DNA from: Terriglobia bacterium
GTDB taxonomy: Bacteria > Acidobacteriota > Terriglobia > Terriglobales > Acidobacteriaceae
Reading direction: 5' to 3'
NCBI GenBank assembly: GCA_020073165.1
Contig: JAIQFP010000012.1
Span: 1-64,000 of the forward strand
Length of the DNA: 64,000 nucleotides
The notes beneath the pieces were generated by a model, which saw only the letters and a list, made by a program, of their open reading frames with translations, was not told where the DNA came from and did no database searches. Of the stretch, positions 40,970 through 52,911 are shown piece by piece. Both the position numbers and the translations under genes were made by a program. How positions within the stretch are numbered: the stretch's first letter is position 1; each line of letters opens with the position of its first letter.

Positions 40970-42514
40970 CTAATCCAGGCCGAGTTCCTTCCACTTCCTG
41001 TCCACTAGCGCCTTCGTTTTCTCGTCCATCAGGATCTCATCCGGCCAGGGGCGGGTGAAGCCTTCGCTCGCCCATTTGCGGGTGGCATCGATGCCCATCT
41101 TGGAGCCGTAATTGGGCAGGCGCGAGGCGTGGTCGAGCGAATCCACCGGGCCGAGGGTGAACTGGGTGTCGCGCTCGGGATCGATGTGGTTCAGCGCCTT
41201 CAGCGTGACCTCACCGATGTCCTGCACGTTGACGTCTTCATCCACCACCACGATGCATTTGGTGAACATCGCCTGGCCCAGCGACCAGATAGCGTTCATC
41301 ACCTTGCGCGCTTGGCCGGGATAGGACTTCTTGATGGAGACAATCATCAGGTTGTGGAAGATGCCTTCCACGGGCAGGTTGATGTCCACCAGCTCGGGGA
41401 TGGTCAGCTTCATCAGCGGCAGGAAGATGCGCTCTACGGCTTTGCCCATCCAGCCGTCTTCCATGGGTGGCTTGCCGACGATGGTGGTCGAGTAGATCGG
41501 ATCTTTGCGGTGAGTGATGCAGCTGACGTGGAATACGGGATACAGATCTTCCAGCGAGTAGAAGCCGGTGTGGTCGCCGAAGGGCCCTTCGCTACGCAGT
41601 TCGTCAAGGTGCACGTGGCCTTCGAGGACGATCTCCGCCGTCGCCGGCACTTCCAGGTCCACGGTCTCGCACTTCACAAGTTCCACCGGCTTCTGCCGCA
41701 GGAACCCGGCGATCAGATATTCCTCGACGTCGGGTGGGGCGGGAACAATCGCAGCAAACGTTAATGCGGGATCGGTGCCGATGGCAACGGCGACTTCCAT
41801 TTTTCCCGCAGGAAGATTCGCCACGGTCTGCGAGCCCCCGGAGGTGCGGGCCATAAGATCCACCCGTAGGGACGCCGCTTGCTGCGTCTCCCGCAGGCGC
41901 TCGCGATAGTGCTCCGCCCCCACTTTCTGGCGTTGCCAGTGCATGCCGGTGGTCTTCTCGTCGAAGACCTGCATGCGGTACATGCCCACGTTGCGCTTGC
42001 CGGTGTTGGGATCGCGCGTGACTACGCAGGGAAGAGTGATGAATCGTCCCGCGTCCTGGGGCCAGCACTGCAGGATGGGAAAGTCGAGCAGCGAGAAGTT
42101 GTCGCGTTTGATCACTTCCTTGCAGGGGCCGGTGGACACTGTCTTGGGAAAGAACTTCCCCATCTCCGCGAGCATGGGGAGCATTTTGACTTTGTCCAGG
42201 AAGCCCTGCGGGGACTTGACGTCCATGAAGGCGCGGATGCGGTCGGCTACTTCGTCGAGTTTGTCGACTTCGAGGGCCAGGTTCATGCGGCGTGCGGAGC
42301 CGAACTGGTTGATCAGAACCTGTGCGCCGGGATGGCCTTTGAGGTTCTGAAAGAGGAGGGCGGGACCCCCAGATCCGTGGCCCGCCTTTCCTTTCGACAC
42401 CCGGTCAGTGATCTCGGTGATCTCGAGGATGGGATCGACTTCAGTGCGGATCTTCTTCAATTCGCCGGCGCGCTCGAGCGCGGCCAGCCAGTCCCGCAAG
42501 TCGTCGTAAGCCAA
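40970..42514 (-). CDS. ubiD: UbiD-family decarboxylase
   Basis: A protein of 514 residues of the UbiD/menaquinone-decarboxylase family, which uses prenylated FMN (made by UbiX) to remove carboxyl groups from aromatic or unsaturated acids. Signature regions are GPALLFQNLKGHPGAQVLINQFGSARRM, MYRMQVFDEKTTGMHWQRQKV, EGPFGDHTGFYS (with the catalytic Glu group) and PVFHVSCITHRKDPI. Length fits the family. A quinone-pathway role is suggested by the neighbouring nuoI, but a different aromatic acid cannot be excluded. No ubiX is visible. Confidence 0.92.
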   Translation of the reverse strand: MAYDDLRDWLAALERAGELKKIRTEVDPILEITEITDRVSKGKAGHGSGGPALLFQNLKGHPGAQVLINQFGSARRMNLALEVDKLDEVADRIRAFMDVKSPQGFLDKVKMLPMLAEMGKFFPKTVSTGPCKEVIKRDNFSLLDFPILQCWPQDAGRFITLPCVVTRDPNTGKRNVGMYRMQVFDEKTTGMHWQRQKVGAEHYRERLRETQQAASLRVDLMARTSGGSQTVANLPAGKMEVAVAIGTDPALTFAAIVPAPPDVEEYLIAGFLRQKPVELVKCETVDLEVPATAEIVLEGHVHLDELRSEGPFGDHTGFYSLEDLYPVFHVSCITHRKDPIYSTTIVGKPPMEDGWMGKAVERIFLPLMKLTIPELVDINLPVEGIFHNLMIVSIKKSYPGQARKVMNAIWSLGQAMFTKCIVVVDEDVNVQDIGEVTLKALNHIDPERDTQFTLGPVDSLDHASRLPNYGSKMGIDATRKWASEGFTRPWPDEILMDEKTKALVDRKWKELGLD

Positions 42515-42613
42515 GGGAAGCTCCTCCAGAACGGACGATTATACGGGGCAGAAGGCAAAATCCTAAACCGCAGGGGTCGCGGAGAACTGCCGCCGAGGGC
42601 GCGGAGACAACCT

Positions 42614-42741
42614 GGAACTGGTCTCATAAACAGTTTTGAAAGGGTGCGGCTTTCAGCCGCACCGTTCAAAAGCCACAAAGACGCGGGCTTTAGCCCCTGA
42701 AGGCCCCCGCTTGGTCCCGACACAGATTTATGAGACCAGTT

Positions 42742-42742
<1 letters not shown>
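42614..42742. mobile_element. 129-bp MITE-like element with 16-bp terminal inverted repeats
   Basis: GAACTGGTCTCATAAA (42614-42629) and its perfect inverted copy TTTATGAGACCAGTTC (42727-42742) bound a 129-bp element. Inside are two nested hairpins: TTTTGAA / TTCAAAA around GGTGCGGC-TTTCA-GCCGCACC, and GCGGGCTTTAGCCCC with a following CCCCCGC. There is no coding sequence. The right terminal repeat ends exactly on the stop codon of the serine-hydrolase gene. The words resemble extragenic palindromes I associate with Acidobacteriota. Confidence 0.7.
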
Positions 42743-45258
<2,516 letters not shown>

Positions 45259-45285
45259 ACTGAGGGATAAACCAAACGCTGCGTG

Positions 45286-46296
45286 TCACAACGTCTTACG
45301 GTAATGCACACAGCGGTCCACCACCTCGTACCCCAGCGTCTCATGCACGCGTTGCGACACTTCATTATCGACCCAGGTATCCGACGCTATCTCAACGCAT
45401 CCTTGGCTACGTGCCCAGTCTTCTGCCGCGGCCATAAGTTTCCTGCCTATCCCCTGGTGCCGATGGTTCTCAGCAACGTACCAACCCTCGACATAGCCCA
45501 CCGGGCGGGCCGGGTTGCAGCCGTCCGCGTGGGACCGCAAGTCGACCTCCAGAAAACCCGCTAAGGTCCGATCACTCGCCTCGGCCACCAAAATGATAAG
45601 CGGCATGGTTACGGGAGCCTTGCCTTCGAGAATGAGCGTGAGTTCCCGGGCATGCTCCCCGGCGAAAGACTTGGGCCACAGGGTCTCGCGCATGCGCACG
45701 AGTTGGCCGCAGTCTGGCGGCTCAGCCCGCCTGATGCCTGGATGTCCCGGATTTTCCCCCGACTTTTTCCGAGTTTCTCGCCGCTTCCTGATGAGACCAT
45801 CTAGCGCCCATGGGCCAGAACCACCCAAAACAAGGGCCGCCAGACATGCCAGGTACAGGAGGTCGCATTCATAGCCCGGCGGCCCGAACTGTGGACCGGC
45901 AGAGGTCACGGCGATGAGCTTGATCGAACTGAACCCGTAGGGCAGATGCACAGTAACGATAGCCACCAACAGAATCGCTGCTAGCGGTACGCTGGCAAAC
46001 GTCACGAACGCCCCCAGAAACACTGCGAAACCGCCGGCTATCTCGGCCAGTATGGTCACCCATGCCATGAAATGGGGTAAGGGCACGCCTAGCGCGTGCA
46101 GGACCGTCGCGAATGTGTCAGGGCCCCGTGTCAGCTTGGCGAAACCATGCGCCATAAAGCCACACCCGACGATCAGGCGCAGCACAATGGGAGCCCAGCG
46201 GGCCAATGGAAATTGATTTGACACCACAAACGGCCCCGCGCCCAATGTTTCCCTGGGTCGGGCCGCTTGGCTCAAGACGTTGTTCATGTTCGACAA
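45286..46296 (-). CDS. DoxX-GNAT fusion protein
   Basis: A protein of 336 residues. The first 165 residues form a DoxX-type unit with four membrane helices (WAPIVLRLIVGCGFMAHGF, FMAWVTILAEIAGGFAVFLG, PLAAILLVAIVTVHLPYG, DLLYLACLAALVLGGSG). A linker (KRRETRKKSGENPGHPG) leads to a GNAT domain resembling aminoglycoside 6'-N-acetyltransferases: EGWYVAENHRHQGIGRKLM (acetyl-CoA site) and CVEIASDTWVDNEVSQRVHETLGYE. No ATG, GTG or TTG start occurs in the linker in this frame, so the GNAT part cannot start separately. It is either a true fusion or two merged genes. Confidence 0.85.
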   Translation of the reverse strand: MSNMNNVLSQAARPRETLGAGPFVVSNQFPLARWAPIVLRLIVGCGFMAHGFAKLTRGPDTFATVLHALGVPLPHFMAWVTILAEIAGGFAVFLGAFVTFASVPLAAILLVAIVTVHLPYGFSSIKLIAVTSAGPQFGPPGYECDLLYLACLAALVLGGSGPWALDGLIRKRRETRKKSGENPGHPGIRRAEPPDCGQLVRMRETLWPKSFAGEHARELTLILEGKAPVTMPLIILVAEASDRTLAGFLEVDLRSHADGCNPARPVGYVEGWYVAENHRHQGIGRKLMAAAEDWARSQGCVEIASDTWVDNEVSQRVHETLGYEVVDRCVHYRKTL

Positions 46297-46406
46297 GCTC
46301 GACTCCGTTGCGATTGAGATACCAGCACGCAGGTATGAAAACCGTATTCAGCGTGTTTGCAAGGTTTGATTCAACACCGGTGAGATGGATGCGCGACTGA
46401 TGTCAC

Positions 46407-48164
46407 TTGTTTGTCAAGAGATGTTCGCACCCCATCGGGCGACTTCTTCAACCGTCGCAACCCAGGGCAGACGAGACGCTTCCTCCGCTTTCTGGTTCAG
46501 GTTACGTTCCGTCCGTCCCCGAGGCACCGAAAGCTGCGGTGGTGGTAAGATACTTGCTAAGAGGTGAGACTGCTTTCGACGAAACGACTGTTGCACGGCT
46601 CGATGCTCTTAGCAGCCAAGCAAACTTAAAGATCCAAGAACTCTCCTATGCCATCAAGGCACAGATAGCCTCGAAGCAGGGCAGCAACGGCCCCAATGAG
46701 ACCGTTCGACGGCTGTACAAAGAAATCAGAAAACTCGGAGCTGACTATCTCCGACAGGTCCGACTTCTTCAGCACTCAGCGGGAATCTCCGAGGCAAAAA
46801 TCAGGGCCTACGCTCGCGAGCGCCAGAAAAAACTCCTTCCGGATGGCCCTGATCTGTTGTGGCGGGCAGAGATTGAGCAGGTCAACAAAACTCAAGACAT
46901 GGATCCGTTGGTGCGAAGCGCATTGGTGCGACTCACCAACTCGGTCGATCTAAGCTGGCTTCAGCAGGAGGCCCGCAAGCCGTACCGTCTGGGGCATTCC
47001 TTCCTTGCGAACCCGCTTCACCTCGTCAACGGCATTCGCGTTGGAACGGCCCCCGGCGTCGAGGGTCCGCAGCGGTTCGCACGAATGCTGCTGCTAGCAG
47101 AAGATCACCTCAAGAAGCGCATCGATTTGGACTTCTTTTCCACGGCGGCCCTGGTACCAGAGCTCGCCGCCCTCGGGACCAGCCTTGAACAGATTTCGGC
47201 CCTCGGCCCCGAGGCCGAAAGGAAGATGGCTGCCCTTCCGGGGATGACGGACGAGCAAGTAAGCTCGACGATTTACGAGCTACTGGTAGGCGCCGCAGGC
47301 GTGAGAACTGGCCTCGACCTCACGATGATCGCCGAAGACAGATCAAAGAAAGTACCAGAGTACCGCATCAACAATCTTCATTCGGTTCCAGCGGTTCTGG
47401 AATGCAAACGACGCAGGGGTCTGACAGACTATGAATTAGAAGAGGCCGCGCGTGTGGAGCGCTTATACAATTTTGTGCGGCCAGGACTTCGCGACCGCGG
47501 AGTGTACGGTTCCCTTGAGGTCTCCTTCGGCATCCCCGTTCAGCGTGTTCCGTTTGGGGAGTTCGTGGAGCTAACGGAGAAAGCGGTGGCGAAGCCGGAC
47601 GGGCAGAACGCGAAGCGCGCGAGTTGGGGTTCGTTGGCCTTCCGACCCCTCCCGTATCGCCGGAGTATTACAGGGACGCGGCTGTATTCGCCCGAATATC
47701 TCGAAGAAGTGTTTGGCTGGAGCCCGGATCAGGACGAGTGGGATGGGATACTCTGCGAGGTTGAGCCACCTGTGAGAGTCGACGTCGAGATCTTCATGAA
47801 GCCATTGTGCCTGAAGTGGAGAAGCGAGAGCGAGGAGGCCCTTCTGAAAAAGGCACGAGGGATAAAATCGCTTTGGACCGATGCAATGAAGCAGATTCCG
47901 GAGGGAGAGATGGGGTTTATCTACGTAGCGTACCCTGAGGGTTCTCGGGCAGCGATAGCGGACGCCCGCACCCGTCAAATAAAGAAGGAACTCAATGAAG
48001 TCTGGCACCGCTGGTCAATACGGGCACCAGCGACGATCGTCAGTCGCCTGTATGCCCGCGCCTTAGGCGTGGGTGTCCCTGACTTGATCGAAAACGTCCT
48101 GCTTGCGGCAACAGCGGGCGAGGAGTTTTGGCTAACAAAACTGCCGCAACGCATCTTTACGTAA
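46407..48164 (+). CDS. Unrecognised 585-residue protein, possible nuclease-fold
   Basis: The frame from TTG 46407 to 48164 is continuous and has coding character, but I do not recognise the family. The start is uncertain; the first 40 residues may not be coding. There is a coiled stretch (NETVRRLYKEIRKLGADYLRQ), then LLVGAAGVRTGLDLTMIAED and VPAVLECKRRRGLTDYELEE. The Asp in TGLDLTM and the ECK motif are in the right order for a PD-(D/E)XK nuclease. The base composition is lower in GC than its neighbours, suggesting transfer. No mobile gene is adjacent. Confidence 0.6.
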   Translation: MFVKRCSHPIGRLLQPSQPRADETLPPLSGSGYVPSVPEAPKAAVVVRYLLRGETAFDETTVARLDALSSQANLKIQELSYAIKAQIASKQGSNGPNETVRRLYKEIRKLGADYLRQVRLLQHSAGISEAKIRAYARERQKKLLPDGPDLLWRAEIEQVNKTQDMDPLVRSALVRLTNSVDLSWLQQEARKPYRLGHSFLANPLHLVNGIRVGTAPGVEGPQRFARMLLLAEDHLKKRIDLDFFSTAALVPELAALGTSLEQISALGPEAERKMAALPGMTDEQVSSTIYELLVGAAGVRTGLDLTMIAEDRSKKVPEYRINNLHSVPAVLECKRRRGLTDYELEEAARVERLYNFVRPGLRDRGVYGSLEVSFGIPVQRVPFGEFVELTEKAVAKPDGQNAKRASWGSLAFRPLPYRRSITGTRLYSPEYLEEVFGWSPDQDEWDGILCEVEPPVRVDVEIFMKPLCLKWRSESEEALLKKARGIKSLWTDAMKQIPEGEMGFIYVAYPEGSRAAIADARTRQIKKELNEVWHRWSIRAPATIVSRLYARALGVGVPDLIENVLLAATAGEEFWLTKLPQRIFT

Positions 48165-48260
48165 AGGGCGGGCCCGCATCCGTGTACATCATCAACACCA
48201 TCCACCGCCAACGGCATCCAACGTTTATATTGTTTGGGCAAAGCAACGAAAGGCGGACGC

Positions 48261-49511
48261 GTGAAACGACGGGTGGTCATTACCGGGATGGGGGCGGTCA
48301 GCCCCAACGGCGTAGGCAATGCTGCCTTCGCCGAGGGCATTCTGGCCGGTCGCAGCGGCGTGGGACGCATTTCGCGCTTCGATCCGGCTGAGGTTTCCGT
48401 GCAAATTGCCGGAGAAGTGCGCGACTTCGACGAACTGGCTTGGGTGGAGAAGCGCGAGCGCAAGCATGTGTCGCGCGTGCTCCCACTGGCGTTAGCGGCC
48501 TCCACTGAAGCTCTGCGCGAGGCCGGGATTGATCCCGCTTCCCTGCCCCTGGAACACAAGCGCCGCTTTGGCGTGATTCTCGGTTCCGGCGGCGGCTCAC
48601 AGGAGTTCACCGAGGAACAGTACCGGCTGTTCTTCCATCAGCAATACAAGCAGATGAGCCTGTTCTGCGTGCCCACCGGGGTGATGGGAACGTTGTCCAG
48701 CGAACTGAGCGTGCGTTTCGGCTTGCGAGGGGCGAGTCACGTGATCACTACGGGCTGCACGTCTTCCACCGATGCTCTCGGATATTCCCTACGGCAGATT
48801 CAGTCTGGGCGGCTGGACATGGTCCTGAGCGGCGGGGCGGATGCGCCCATTGCCCTTGGCATCATCAAGGGATTCATCCTGATGAAGATTCTGACTGACT
48901 CCTGGAACCATGCTCCAGAGCGCGGCTCGCGGCCGTTCTCGGTAGACCGCGACGGCTTCGTGCTGGCCGAAGGGGCATGGATGTTTGTGTTGGAAGAATA
49001 CGAACACGCCCGGGCGCGTGGAGCCAAAGTGCTGGCGGAAATCTGCGGGTACGGTTCCACGTGCGAAGCTTTCCACCGCGTGCGCCTGCAGGAGTGCGGT
49101 GAGGAGCCGGCGCGGGCCATTGAGCTGGCGATGAAGCAAGCTGGGGTTGCCCCACAGGACGTGCACTACGTCAATCTGCATGGGACTTCGACCCAGTTGA
49201 ACGATCGTATCGAGACCCGCGCGCTGAAACTGGCGCTGGGGGAGCACGCGCGGCACGTGCCGATGTCGGCATTGAAGTCACAGATTGGGCATCCCCAGGG
49301 CGCGTGCGGTGCGGCGGGCGTGGCTGCCACCATCGTGGCCATGCAGCGTGGGCAGATACCCCCCACCATCAATCTGGAGACCCCTGACCCGGAGTGCGAC
49401 TTGGATTATGTGCCGGAAGCCGGTCGCAAGAAAGCCATCGAGCACGCCGTGTGCAACTGTATTGCGTTCGGGTCGAAGAATTCGGCGCTGGTGCTGCGGA
49501 AAGTCGCTTAG
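48261..49511 (+). CDS. Beta-ketoacyl-ACP synthase (FabF/KAS II type)
   Basis: A thiolase-fold condensing enzyme of 416 residues, with AAAGG upstream of GTG 48261. The catalytic Cys is in TTGCTSSTDA, His in NLHGTSTQLND and SQIGHPQGACG, and the nearby Lys in SALKSQIG. Length and motif order match FabF. It would extend acyl-ACP with malonyl-ACP. No other fatty-acid or polyketide gene is adjacent, so it may be a dedicated or redundant KAS. An in-frame TTG at 48234 would add nine residues. Confidence 0.9.
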   Translation: MKRRVVITGMGAVSPNGVGNAAFAEGILAGRSGVGRISRFDPAEVSVQIAGEVRDFDELAWVEKRERKHVSRVLPLALAASTEALREAGIDPASLPLEHKRRFGVILGSGGGSQEFTEEQYRLFFHQQYKQMSLFCVPTGVMGTLSSELSVRFGLRGASHVITTGCTSSTDALGYSLRQIQSGRLDMVLSGGADAPIALGIIKGFILMKILTDSWNHAPERGSRPFSVDRDGFVLAEGAWMFVLEEYEHARARGAKVLAEICGYGSTCEAFHRVRLQECGEEPARAIELAMKQAGVAPQDVHYVNLHGTSTQLNDRIETRALKLALGEHARHVPMSALKSQIGHPQGACGAAGVAATIVAMQRGQIPPTINLETPDPECDLDYVPEAGRKKAIEHAVCNCIAFGSKNSALVLRKVA

Positions 49512-49538
49512 CGCTCGAGGTCCTTGCCGCTCCACGCA

Positions 49539-49592
49539 AGATCCTTCGCCCGGCTGAACTGCGCCGGGGCTTCGGGATGGCGCCATTCTGGG
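49539..49592. repeat. Dispersed 'GGCTGAACTGCGCCGGG' element, copy 3
   Basis: ATCCTTCGCCCGGCTGAACT, then GCGCCGGGGCTTCGGGATGG and CGCCATTCTGGGGG. It matches 21691-21750 through GGCTGAACTGCGCCGGG and TTCGGGATG. Confidence 0.7.
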
Positions 49593-49669
49593 GGAAGGTC
49601 GTCAGTTCCCTTGCCTTGCGTACCGTTGCCTCCTTCCGTTACATTCGCGGGTTCGCTTTCGGGGGAATT

Positions 49670-50965
49670 ATGAAGCGCCTTTGCTTGCATCTACTGCCGA
49701 TTGTGTTTGCTGCCCTCGTTGCTTCTCTTCCTGACGTCGCCTTTGCTGCACCGGGCGCGGTGCGCTGCGGCAAGCTGCTGGATGTGCGCGCAGGGCGCAT
49801 GCTCGACGACCAGACCGTGGTATTCGATGACGCAGGGGTCATCACGTCGGTTGGGCCGGCATCTTCTGCAACGCTTCCCGCTGGAGTGAGCGCGGTGGAC
49901 CTTTCCGGCGCGACCTGCCTGCCGGGGTTGATTGACGTGCACACCCACATCACCGGCAACGCGAACGAGCATGGCTATCGCGGGCTAGGGATTTCGGTTC
50001 CGCGCGAAGCGATCAATGGAGTGAAGAATGCGCGGATCACGCTGCGCGCCGGCTTCACGACCATTCGCAACGTCGGGGCACACGACTTCACGGATGTTGC
50101 CTTGCGCGATGCGATCAACGCCGGGGACGTGGAAGGCCCGCGCATGCTGGTGTCCGGGCCGCCACTCGGTATCACGGGCGGGCATTGTGATGAAAACCTA
50201 TTGCCTTACGAATTTCACTACAAAGCGGAGGGCGTGGCCGACGGGCCGTGGGCGGCGCAGGCGAAGGTGCGCGAGGTCATCAAGTACGGCGCTGACCTGA
50301 TTAAGATCTGCGCATCCGGCGGCGTGCTGAGCAAGGGCGACCTGCCGGACGCGCCGCAGTACACCCTGGAAGAAATGCAGGACATCGCGGCGGAAGCCCA
50401 CAGACTGGGGCGCAAAGTGGCAGCCCATGCGCACGGCACGGAGTCCATCAAGGAGGCCATCCGCGCCGGCATCGATTCCATCGAGCACTCCAGCCTGATT
50501 GACGAGGAGGGCATCCGCCTGGCCAAGGAACACGGAACCTATCTGGTCTTCGACATCTACAACGACGACTACATCCTCGCGATGGGTGAGAAGGCGGGAA
50601 TGCTGCCGGAATCCATCGAAAAAGAGCGGAAGATCGGGCGGCTGCAGCGGGAGAATTTCCGCAAGTCATTCCTGGCGGGAGCCAAGATGGCGTTCGGGAC
50701 GGATGCAGGGGTGTATCCGCACGGCGACAATGCCAAACAGTTCGCCAAGATGGTGGAGTTCGGCATGAAGCCGATCGATGCCATTCAGGCAGCTACGATC
50801 AACGCCGCGGACCTGATGGGTTGGTCGGATAAGGTCGGGGCGCTGGAGAAAGGCCATTACGCAGACGTGATCGCGGTGCAGGGAGACCCGCTGGCGGACG
50901 TGCACGTGCTGGAGCAGGTAAAGTTCGTGATGAAGGGTGGTCGCGTAGTCAAGAACGAGAAGTAG
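49670..50965 (+). CDS. Secreted amidohydrolase
   Basis: A protein of 431 residues with a signal peptide (MKRLCLHLLPIVFAALVASL, cleavage near AFA-A). The amidohydrolase pattern is clear: DVHTH metal ligands (LIDVHTHITG), the carbamylatable Lys in DLIKICASGG, His in VAAHAHGTE and SIEHSSL, and Asp in FGTDAGVYPHG. These imidazolonepropionase/prolidase-like members often hydrolyse dipeptides or cyclic amides. The exact substrate is unknown. GGGGG precedes ATG 49670. The DinB-like gene follows by eight bases, so the two are likely cotranscribed. Confidence 0.92.
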   Translation: MKRLCLHLLPIVFAALVASLPDVAFAAPGAVRCGKLLDVRAGRMLDDQTVVFDDAGVITSVGPASSATLPAGVSAVDLSGATCLPGLIDVHTHITGNANEHGYRGLGISVPREAINGVKNARITLRAGFTTIRNVGAHDFTDVALRDAINAGDVEGPRMLVSGPPLGITGGHCDENLLPYEFHYKAEGVADGPWAAQAKVREVIKYGADLIKICASGGVLSKGDLPDAPQYTLEEMQDIAAEAHRLGRKVAAHAHGTESIKEAIRAGIDSIEHSSLIDEEGIRLAKEHGTYLVFDIYNDDYILAMGEKAGMLPESIEKERKIGRLQRENFRKSFLAGAKMAFGTDAGVYPHGDNAKQFAKMVEFGMKPIDAIQAATINAADLMGWSDKVGALEKGHYADVIAVQGDPLADVHVLEQVKFVMKGGRVVKNEK

Positions 50966-50973
50966 GAGCTCTT

Positions 50974-51453
50974 ATGGAAAAATTACCCGCCACCGTGGCA
51001 GAGGGCTTAGCTGCGCGTTACACCGAGCTTGCTGGCAAGGTGCGGGATCTGGCCACACCGCTTTCCGAGGAGCAGTTCTGGCGCAAGCCGTTTGCTTTTG
51101 GCAACAGCTTCGGCCACCTGGTGCTGCATCTGACGGGGAACCTGAATTACTACATTGGTGCGGAAGTCGCCCGAACCGGATACGTCAGAGACCGGAATCG
51201 CGAGTTCACCGAGACGGAGCGTGCGCCCAAGACGGAAATATTACGTCATTTCGACGAGGCGATCGGGGTGGTGGTGAAAGCCATCCGGGCGCAGTCGCCC
51301 GAGGATTGGTCCAAGGCATACACCGCGTTACGCGAGGATGATGCGGGCAATCGCTTCAACATCTTCCTGAGATGTGCGACCCACCTTCACCACCATGTGG
51401 GACAGATGATGTATTTGTGCTTTGAACTGAAGCGGGAGGACAGCGGACGCTAG
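50974..51453 (+). CDS. DinB-like four-helix metal protein
   Basis: A protein of 159 residues with AGGAG before its ATG. The pattern FGHLVLHLTGNLNYYIG and THLHHHVGQMMYLC gives the His triad of the DinB/YfiT-like superfamily, which binds a divalent metal and often acts as a thiol transferase. The thiol and substrate are unknown. It is eight bases behind the amidohydrolase gene. Confidence 0.88.
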   Translation: MEKLPATVAEGLAARYTELAGKVRDLATPLSEEQFWRKPFAFGNSFGHLVLHLTGNLNYYIGAEVARTGYVRDRNREFTETERAPKTEILRHFDEAIGVVVKAIRAQSPEDWSKAYTALREDDAGNRFNIFLRCATHLHHHVGQMMYLCFELKREDSGR

Positions 51454-51497
51454 CGACCTCAAGCAGCGCTGCGCCACCCAAAATCCACGGAGCGTGA

Positions 51498-52265
51498 TCA
51501 CGCTAGCAAGTGCAGGACGGTCTGCTCCACCTTGGGCCAAGCTACTGAGTGCGGATCAATCAGCTCGTAATGCCCGGCTTGTGAGACTTCCAGCAGGTGC
51601 ACGTCTTCACCACGTTTCTTTTTCTGCTCCGCGTAATTGTGGCTGAAATCCGGAGGCACCACGTCATCGGCAAGGCCGTGGATCAGCCATTGCGTGGCGC
51701 CCTTGATGGACAGCTCCATGGGGTCGGCGTCGCGGTAATGCTCCGGGACTTCCTTGGGCTTGCCTCCGAGAAACTCGACGACAGCGTCGTTGCTCAGGTG
51801 CTGCTCCCATGCGCGCTGCAGGTCGACGACGCCGGCGAGTGAGAGCACGCGTTTGACCTGCGGTTCGTGCGCCGCCAGACATAAGGCAAGCTGTCCGCCT
51901 GCGGAGTGGCCCATGACCAGAGTTTGTTCGGTGTCCAGGTTGTACCGCTTCGCGATCTGCGGCAGGAAGCGGTAGCCCCTCCCGATGTCCTCAAACGTAC
52001 CTGGCCATCCCCCGCCCTCGTTACCCACACGGCGATATTCCACGTTCCAAGTGGCCAGGCCCTTTGCCGTGAGCGCGGCGCAGAGATGCCCGGCGTGGGC
52101 TAGGTCATAGCGGGCGCGCCAGTAGCCCCCGTGGATGTTCATTACCACCGGAAACGGTCCCTTGTTCTTGGGAATGCGCAGATCGCCGAACTGGTTGCGG
52201 TCGGTGCCGTAGGGCAGACGCGCGTCGGCAGGTGGTGGAGGCAGAGTGAGGATGTCGTTCGCCAT
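51498..52265 (-). CDS. Alpha/beta hydrolase
   Basis: A protein of 255 residues (MANDILTLPPPPADARLPYG...). The alpha/beta-hydrolase motifs are visible: oxyanion HGGYW (VVMNIHGGYWRARYD), nucleophile GHSAGG (LVMGHSAGGQLALCL), Asp in GLADDVVPP and His in AGHYELIDPHS. The HGG motif fits the esterase or dienelactone-hydrolase-like branch. In-frame ATG codons upstream at 52277 and 52292 are alternatives. It converges with the DinB-like gene. Confidence 0.9.
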   Translation of the reverse strand: MANDILTLPPPPADARLPYGTDRNQFGDLRIPKNKGPFPVVMNIHGGYWRARYDLAHAGHLCAALTAKGLATWNVEYRRVGNEGGGWPGTFEDIGRGYRFLPQIAKRYNLDTEQTLVMGHSAGGQLALCLAAHEPQVKRVLSLAGVVDLQRAWEQHLSNDAVVEFLGGKPKEVPEHYRDADPMELSIKGATQWLIHGLADDVVPPDFSHNYAEQKKKRGEDVHLLEVSQAGHYELIDPHSVAWPKVEQTVLHLLA

Positions 52266-52566
52266 GCGAAATGGCATTCTAACCCGTTGCATTGGCCCAT
52301 CGCAGCTTCGGAGGACTTTGTCGGTGGAGCGGCAAGTCACAGAAAGGAAAAGCGGGGGTGCCTGGACCCCAAAACGGGAAACAGGGGGTAACGGGCCTTT
52401 CCAGATCAGGAAGCTATCACACGGGTACGGTGTCGCACATCACCGCAATTCTGGAGCCTTGCGCCTATCGTTCGCTTGTTCAAACAAAACGCTTCCAGAT
52501 CCCCCGCTCCCGGCGGGGCTACTTCCTATCCTGAACCAACCTAAGAACGAAAGGAGAATTTCCCCC
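52266..52566. other. Intergenic region between divergent genes
   Basis: About 300 bases with no supported gene. It contains a hairpin-prone CCCCCGCTCCCGGCGGGG at about 52501-52519, and it should hold the promoters of the alpha/beta hydrolase and the ABM-like gene. No clear -35/-10 pair was found. Confidence 0.4.
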
Positions 52567-52890
52567 ATGTTTGCACGTATCCTTCAGTTTGTTCCCAAAG
52601 TGGAGAAAAGAGAGGAACTCATCCGGGTCATCAAGAAGGATGTTCTGCCCATCCTGAAGAAGCAGACCGGCTTCTTGGAGATCCTCCCCTTCATGCCCGA
52701 GATCAAGAACGAGCACGTAGTCATGGTTAGCCTCTGGAATGAGAGGAAGGACTTTGAGCGCTATGAGCGCGAGTGGTTCCCCAAGGTCGAGGAGATGCTG
52801 CACCCCTATCTGACCACTCCCATCACCTGGAAGCTCTACACGGTCGAGACCACGCTGTGCGAGCACTTCGAGAAGGCCCTGACGGTCTAG
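52567..52890 (+). CDS. ABM-like dimeric alpha/beta-barrel protein
   Basis: A protein of 107 residues with AAGGAGA about ten bases upstream of the ATG. It has the short ferredoxin-like pattern of the antibiotic-biosynthesis-monooxygenase family (FARILQFVPKVEKREELI, GFLEILPFMPEIKNEHVVMV, LWNERKDFERYE). Members are cofactor-free oxygenases or small binding proteins. The role is unknown. An intrinsic terminator follows. Confidence 0.8.
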   Translation: MFARILQFVPKVEKREELIRVIKKDVLPILKKQTGFLEILPFMPEIKNEHVVMVSLWNERKDFERYEREWFPKVEEMLHPYLTTPITWKLYTVETTLCEHFEKALTV

Positions 52891-52911
52891 AGGCAAGCGC
52901 AAGAACAATCC

